Part shown: positions 1 to 3,435 of the stretch, piece after piece
Position numbering within the stretch: position 1 is the stretch's first letter
How the letters are laid out: every line of letters begins with the position of its first letter
DNA from: AC-37 sp045805345
GTDB taxonomy: Bacteria; Actinomycetota; Thermoleophilia; Solirubrobacterales; Thermoleophilaceae
Direction: 5' to 3'
Assembly: GCA_045805345.1 (NCBI GenBank)
Contig: JBJMLK010000002.1
Span: forward strand, 1 to 5,573
Length of the DNA: 5,573 nt
Program-made: the position numbers and the translations under genes
Notes under the pieces: generated by a model
What the model was told of the DNA's origin: nothing
Databases searched by the model: none
What the model saw: the letters and a program-made list of their open reading frames with translations, nothing else

Positions 1-56
1 ACGAGAGCGCGCGGGACCCGCGCTTCGCGAAGCTCAGCGAGCTGCGATTCGACTAG
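1..56 (+). CDS. C-terminal end of an unidentified upstream gene (partial)
   Basis: The frame beginning at base 3 reads ESARDPRFAKLSELRFD and stops at TAG 54-56. In this frame nearly every codon ends in G or C, as in the confirmed genes of the window, whereas the frame that continues into the flippase has many A/T-ending codons before base 57. I therefore read this as the tail of a preceding gene whose body lies outside the window. Seventeen residues are too few to name a family. A cell-surface polysaccharide gene such as a glycosyltransferase would fit next to a flippase, but that is only a guess from context. Confidence 0.45.
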   Translation, partial: ESARDPRFAKLSELRFD

Positions 57-100
57 ACGCGGCCTCGCGGCTCCGTGCCGCCAGCGCCCGCAACCTGGTC

Positions 101-1243
101 GTGGTCGCCGCCGTGGTGGGGTTGCGCGCGATCGCCATCCTCGTGATCGCCGGCGAGCTCGGGCCGCGCCGCCAGGGCGAGGTGGCGCTCGCTCAGGCGA
201 TCGCCGTGGTCGGCGGCGCGCTGGCCAGCTGCGGGCTCGAGGTGAGCCTCGTCAGGTCGTCGGCGATCGCCGAGCTGCGGCCGGCCGCCGCCGGCGCCTT
301 CTGGACGCACGCCGCGCTCGTGACCCTCGCGACATCGGTCGCCGTCGCGGCGCTCGCCGCGGCGGGCGCCGGGACCGGCGCGGTGGCCGCCGGTTTGGTC
401 GGGCTCGCCGGCACGCTCGTCACGCGCCTCGCGGCGGGCTGCGCGCTCGGGCAGGAGCGGCGGCGCGCGTACGCGCTGCTGATGGTCGTGCCGGCCTTCG
501 CGTTCCTCGCGGCCGTGGTCGTGCTGGCGGCGTCGGGCTCGCTCACCACGCGGGCGGCGCTCGCCGCGTTCGCGCTCGCTCCGGTGGGCGCGGCGCTCGC
601 GCTGCTGCCGCTCGTCGCCCGCTGGCTGCCTCCGTCGCTGCTGCGGCGGCCGTGGCTGGCGGAGCCCTACCGCACCGGACTCGCCGCCTTCCCGGGAGCG
701 CTGGCGCACACCACGAACGCTCGCCTCGACCAGCTCGTTATCGCGATCTTCCTGCCGCGCTCCGACCTCGGCCTGTACAGCGTGGCGGTCGCCTCGTCGG
801 AGCTCACGACGCTCCCGGCCGAGGCGACGGGCAACGTCGTGCTCGCGCACGCCAGCGCGGGCCGGATCGAGGGCCGCCGGACCGTGACCCGCGCCGCCGC
901 CGAGGCCGCCGTGCTCGCGGCGCTCGCGGTGCCCGCCTACGTGCTCTTCGTGAAGACGGCGCTGCCGCGCTACGAGGACTCGCTGCCGCTGTTCCTGGTG
1001 CTGCTCCCCGGCGCCGCCGCGCTCGCCACGGGCCGCGTGCTCGCCGCGTACGTCGCGGGCCGCGGGCGGGTGTGGGCAACGTCGCGCGTGGCGCTCATCA
1101 CCGCCGCGGCGACGCTCGCGCTCGACCTCGCGCTGATCCCGTCCGTCGGCGTGGTCGGCGCTGCCGTGGCCTCTTCGCTGGCGTACGCGCTGAGCGCGGC
1201 CCTGCTGCTGCGCGCCGCCCGCGACGCCGACCGCCGGCGCTAG
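101..1243 (+). CDS. Polysaccharide/oligosaccharide flippase-like membrane protein (MOP superfamily)
   Basis: This is a 380-residue (from GTG 101) integral membrane protein, almost wholly made of Ala/Leu/Val-rich hydrophobic segments joined by short Arg-containing loops; I judge about 11-12 membrane spans. Family signs are the first-helix exit GELGPRRQGEVALAQAI (residues ~19-35, compare the GPxxxG motif after TM1 of Wzx/RfbX-type flippases) and the central ARLDQLVIAIFLPRSDLGLY segment (~207-226), a hallmark of polysaccharide biosynthesis proteins. Such proteins move lipid-linked sugars across the inner membrane; the substrate cannot be told here. The start is uncertain. GTG 101 falls inside the first hydrophobic helix and has no Shine-Dalgarno, while the frame is open upstream with good codon use from about base 59 (AASRLRAASARNLVV), so the real N-terminus is probably 12-18 residues longer. 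The only upstream candidates are non-canonical: CTG 95, or ATT 47 overlapping the previous stop. It ends 24 bases before rpmF and is probably a separate function. Confidence 0.8.
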   Translation: MVAAVVGLRAIAILVIAGELGPRRQGEVALAQAIAVVGGALASCGLEVSLVRSSAIAELRPAAAGAFWTHAALVTLATSVAVAALAAAGAGTGAVAAGLVGLAGTLVTRLAAGCALGQERRRAYALLMVVPAFAFLAAVVVLAASGSLTTRAALAAFALAPVGAALALLPLVARWLPPSLLRRPWLAEPYRTGLAAFPGALAHTTNARLDQLVIAIFLPRSDLGLYSVAVASSELTTLPAEATGNVVLAHASAGRIEGRRTVTRAAAEAAVLAALAVPAYVLFVKTALPRYEDSLPLFLVLLPGAAALATGRVLAAYVAGRGRVWATSRVALITAAATLALDLALIPSVGVVGAAVASSLAYALSAALLLRAARDADRRR

Positions 1244-1258
1244 ACGATCATCTAGACT
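1241..1258 (+). promoter_or_regulatory. Putative promoter (-10 TAGACT) for rpmF, with overlapping AT-rich palindrome
   Basis: The junction between the flippase stop and rpmF holds an island of A/T in a very GC-rich region. TAGACT at 1253-1258 fits the TANNNT -10 consensus used by actinobacterial housekeeping sigma factors and would start transcription around 1265-1268, at or within about three bases of the rpmF ATG. No Shine-Dalgarno is present before that ATG, consistent with a leaderless or nearly leaderless message. No convincing -35 hexamer is visible. TAGACGATCATCTA (1241-1254), which includes the flippase stop, is a palindrome with a single mismatched pair and could be an operator. The assignment is by motif and position only. 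Confidence 0.4.
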
Positions 1259-1267
1259 CGCCCCGCT

Positions 1268-1462
1268 ATGGCCGTCCCAAAGCAGAAGCAATCCCACGCG
1301 CGCACCAACAAGCGCCGCTCGCAGCACAAGATCACGCCGCCGCGGCTGCAGTCGTGCCCGCAATGCCACTCCCCGGTGCTCCCGCACCGCGTCTGCCCGA
1401 CGTGCGGGCACTACCGCGGGCGCGAGGTCGTGGCCCCCAGCGGCCCCGGTCTCGACGACTAG
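1268..1462 (+). CDS. rpmF: 50S ribosomal protein L32 (zinc-ribbon form)
   Basis: The 64-residue product opens with MAVPKQKQSHARTNKRRSQH, matching the L32 signature MAVPK(R/K)xxS followed by a basic, rRNA-binding tail. It then carries two CxxC pairs (Cys30/Cys33 and Cys43/Cys46, in SCPQCHSPVLPHRVCPTCGHY) that form the zinc-binding C+ version of the protein. L32 is a late-assembling large-subunit protein near the peptidyl transferase side. The ATG at 1268 is fixed by the conserved N-terminus and has no Shine-Dalgarno upstream. rpmF heading a plsX-containing cluster is a widely conserved arrangement; the usual preceding DUF177/YceD gene is absent here. The last ten residues (VAPSGPGLDD) form a short acidic tail. 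Confidence 0.97.
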   Translation: MAVPKQKQSHARTNKRRSQHKITPPRLQSCPQCHSPVLPHRVCPTCGHYRGREVVAPSGPGLDD

Positions 1463-1465
1463 CAT
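1460..1465 (+). promoter_or_regulatory. Putative -10 element TAGCAT for a leaderless plsX transcript
   Basis: TAGCAT overlaps the rpmF TAG stop and fits TANNNT. Seven bases separate it from the plsX GTG at 1473, which is the spacing expected if transcription starts at or one base before the GTG itself. The 10-base intergenic gap has no Shine-Dalgarno-like purine run, so translation from such a leaderless mRNA, or coupling to rpmF, is needed to explain plsX expression. There is no recognisable -35. This is motif-and-spacing inference. Confidence 0.35.
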
Positions 1466-1472
1466 CGCCACC

Positions 1473-2468
1473 GTGATCGCGCTCGACGCGAACGGGGCGG
1501 ACCGGGGTCCCCGGAACGTCGCCGAGGGCGGACGCCGCGCGGGCGTCCCGGTGACGGTCTTCGGCCCCGCCGCGGAGCTCGACGGCTTCGAGAACGTGGT
1601 CGACGCGCCGGTGGCCGTGACCAACGACGAGGACCCCGCGCACGCGGTACGCGCGAAGCCCGACTCCTCGATCGTGCAGGCGGCGCGCGCGGTGAAGGAC
1701 GGCCGGGCGGGCGCGTTCGTCACCCCCGGCTCGACCGGGGCCGCGCTGGCCGCCGGGCTCTTCCACCTGAAGCGGATGCGCGGCGTGCACCGCCCGGCCG
1801 TGGCGGTGCGAGTGCCGGTGCCGGGCCGCGCGGTGCTGCTGCTCGACTGCGGCGCAAACGTCGACTCGCGGCCGGAGTGGCTCGTGCAGTTCGCGTACAT
1901 GGGCGCGGCCTACATGGAGGCCGTCTACGGGGTCGAGCGCCCGCGGGTGGGCCTCATGTCGGTGGGCGAGGAGCCGAAGAAGGGCACCGACTCGGTGGTC
2001 GAGGCCAACGGGGTCCTGAGCGACGGTCCGCTGAACTTCGCCGGCAACGTGGAGGGCAACGACCTGATGACGGGCCAGCTCGACGTCGTCGTGACCGACG
2101 GGTTCACGGGCAACGTCGCGCTGAAGACCATCGAGGGCACCGCGATCACGGTCATGGGCGCGGTGCGCGACGCGGTCCGGTCGGGCCCGGTCTCGACGCT
2201 CGGCGGCCTGCTGATCCGTAAGAAGGCGCGCCGGCTGCGCGAGGAGCTGAACCAGGACGCCGTCGGGGCCGGGATCGTCCTCGGCCTACGCGGGCTCGCC
2301 TTCGTCACGCACGGCAACGCGACGCCCGCGGGCGTGGCGACCGCCGTCCAGCTCGCGCACCGGGCCGTCGAGGAGGGCGTGGTCGAGCGCACCGAGGCGG
2401 CGCTCCGCGCGAGCGGCTCGCTGGCCGCCGCGTCCGCTGCCGCTGTTAGCGTCGGGAGCAGGTCATGA
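1473..2468 (+). CDS. plsX: Phosphate acyltransferase PlsX
   Basis: PlsX converts acyl-ACP and phosphate to acyl-phosphate, the donor used by membrane PlsY for glycerol-3-phosphate acylation at the start of phospholipid synthesis; it is a peripheral membrane enzyme. At 331 residues it matches the usual 330-356. Recognisable blocks are IALDANGADRGP (residues 2-13, family (I/L)A(V/L)DxMGGDxxP), TPGSTGAAL (84-92, family SAGNTGA), LLLDCGANVD (122-131), PRVGLMSVGEE (~155-165), DGFTGNVALKTIEG (209-222) and GLRGLAFVTHGN near the C-terminus. Two normally strict motifs differ: MGGD is NGAD and GNTG is GSTG. The first beta-alpha unit is also a few residues shorter than in Bacillus. GTG 1473 is chosen because it places the first strand directly at the N-terminus. 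The stop TGA overlaps the acpP start as ATGA (2465-2468), indicating translational coupling to the carrier whose thioesters it uses. Confidence 0.95.
   Translation: MIALDANGADRGPRNVAEGGRRAGVPVTVFGPAAELDGFENVVDAPVAVTNDEDPAHAVRAKPDSSIVQAARAVKDGRAGAFVTPGSTGAALAAGLFHLKRMRGVHRPAVAVRVPVPGRAVLLLDCGANVDSRPEWLVQFAYMGAAYMEAVYGVERPRVGLMSVGEEPKKGTDSVVEANGVLSDGPLNFAGNVEGNDLMTGQLDVVVTDGFTGNVALKTIEGTAITVMGAVRDAVRSGPVSTLGGLLIRKKARRLREELNQDAVGAGIVLGLRGLAFVTHGNATPAGVATAVQLAHRAVEEGVVERTEAALRASGSLAAASAAAVSVGSRS
2447..2464 (+). promoter_or_regulatory. acpP Shine-Dalgarno and possible internal -10
   Basis: GGGAG at 2454-2458 lies six bases before the acpP ATG and is the clearest Shine-Dalgarno in the window. Just upstream, TAGCGT (2447-2452) fits TANNNT and sits in a run of unusually A/T-ending plsX codons (GCT, GCT, GTT), a local dip that hints at a regulatory element written through the 3' end of plsX. 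It would give acpP, often needed in large amounts, its own transcript. The Shine-Dalgarno is well supported; the -10 is tentative. Confidence 0.4.
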
Positions 2469-2719
2469 CCAGGGAGGAGGTGTTCGAGCGCGTCAGGGGC
2501 TACCTGGCCACCGAGCTGGCCGTCGACGCCGGTGAGATCGGCGACGGCACGCGCTTCAAGGACGACCTGAACGCCGACTCGCTGCACCTGGTCGAGCTCC
2601 TCGTGGAGCTCGAGGACTCTTATGGCATCCGAATCCCCGACGACGAGGCGGCCAAGATGGAGACCGTGGGAGCGGTCGTCGACTTCGTGGCCGGCCGCGT
2701 CCCCGAAAAGGCCTCCTGA
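2465..2719 (+). CDS. acpP: Acyl carrier protein
   Basis: This is an 84-residue, acidic, helical protein of the size of type II fatty-acid-synthase carriers. The phosphopantetheine attachment site is Ser39 in LNADSLHLVEL (residues 35-45); the second helix VELLVELEDSYGIRIPDDEA (43-62) provides the acidic face recognised by partner enzymes, and the final helix begins around METVGAVVDFV. His41 replaces the Asp of the common DSLD motif, a substitution I regard as compatible with function because the attached Ser and the following acidic helix are intact. It starts with ATG 2465 behind a good Shine-Dalgarno and overlaps plsX by four bases. Its product is the carrier for acyl groups consumed by PlsX. 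fabD, fabG and fabH, which often sit beside acpP, are not in the window. Confidence 0.96.
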   Translation: MTREEVFERVRGYLATELAVDAGEIGDGTRFKDDLNADSLHLVELLVELEDSYGIRIPDDEAAKMETVGAVVDFVAGRVPEKAS

Positions 2720-2723
2720 CGCA

Positions 2724-3419
2724 CTGGACTCGCTCAGGTCGCTTCTCGACGAGCTGCCGCGCGATCTCGCCGAGCAGGCGTTCACGCACTCGTCGTGGGT
2801 TGAGCGGCGTACCGACTCCTACGAGCGGCTCGCGTTCCTCGGAGACGTCGTGTTGAGCATCGCGATCTCCGACCACATCTACCCGCGCTTCCCCGGCTGG
2901 GGCGCCGGCCGCCTGACCAAGCTCCGTGCGCAGGCCGTGTCGCGGCAGGCGTGCGCGGACGTCGCCCGCGAGCTGGGCGTGCCGGACCGGTTGCGCGAGC
3001 ACGCGCCGGACGGGGTCGGCAAGAACGCCGAGGTGCTCATCGGGAGCGACCGGATCCTCGCGTCGGTGTGCGAGGCGGTGATCGGCGCGGCGTACCTGGC
3101 GTTCGGGGCCGACCGGGTCGCGCCGGCCGTGGTCGCCGCGTTCGCCCAGCAGGTCGACGACGCGATCGAGAACCCCGTCGACTACAAGTCGCTGCTCCAG
3201 GAGACGCTCGCCCGCCGCTCCGAGCTCGTGACTTACCGCGTGGTCGAGACCACGGGCCCCGCCCACGACCGCGACTTCGTGTCGGTGGCCGAGGTCTCCG
3301 GCGAGGAGATCGGCCGCGGCGCCGGCAAGACCAAGAAGGCCGCCGAGCAGGAGGCCGCCTCGCAGGCGCTCGAGCGCGTCGAGGAGGAGTGGCCCCCGGA
3401 ACCTGGAAAGGCCGGGTAG
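2724..3419 (+). CDS. rnc: Ribonuclease III
   Basis: RNase III cleaves double-stranded RNA, including the rRNA precursor. From CTG 2724 the protein is 231 residues (E. coli 226). The nuclease domain opens with AEQAFTHSSW and has the signature ERLAFLGDVVL (residues 34-44) and ILASVCEAVIGAAYL (~111-125). The C-terminal dsRNA-binding domain starts at DYKSLLQE (~153), includes GPAHDRDF and ends with GAGKTKKAAEQEAASQAL. Compared with E. coli, Glu41 is Ala37 and Asp114 is Ser114, while Glu38, Asp45 and Glu117 equivalents (Glu34, Asp41, Glu117) remain, so two of four metal ligands are missing. Start choice: CTG 2724 lies four bases after the acpP stop and yields a family-like N-terminus (LDSLRSLLDELP). 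The only in-frame ATG, 2622, would overlap acpP by 98 bases and add an Arg/Pro/Trp/Ser-rich stretch that looks like an acpP shadow. It is followed after 16 bases by smc. Confidence 0.9.
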   Translation: MDSLRSLLDELPRDLAEQAFTHSSWVERRTDSYERLAFLGDVVLSIAISDHIYPRFPGWGAGRLTKLRAQAVSRQACADVARELGVPDRLREHAPDGVGKNAEVLIGSDRILASVCEAVIGAAYLAFGADRVAPAVVAAFAQQVDDAIENPVDYKSLLQETLARRSELVTYRVVETTGPAHDRDFVSVAEVSGEEIGRGAGKTKKAAEQEAASQALERVEEEWPPEPGKAG

Positions 3420-3435
3420 GGGCGACCCTCTAGCC

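Noticed and set aside
652..1476. 274-codon + strand frame overlapping the flippase end and all of rpmF
   Set aside because: It is Arg/Pro/Ala-rich with no recognisable domain and overlaps two well-supported genes.
53..1900. Very long minus-strand open frame (615 codons)
   Set aside because: It runs antisense to the flippase, rpmF and plsX, is extremely rich in Arg/Gly/Ala and shows no domain. In such GC-rich DNA the complement of a gene often stays open by chance.
2622..2723. ATG 2622 as the start of rnc
   Set aside because: The extension lies almost wholly inside acpP and looks like an acpP frame-shadow; without it the protein has the normal family length and N-terminal helix.
3417..3435. 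Terminator or strong Shine-Dalgarno between rnc and smc
   Set aside because: The gap is only 16 bases with no stem-loop plus T-run. AGGGG at 3418-3422 is 13 bases from the ATG, too distant for a confident ribosome site.
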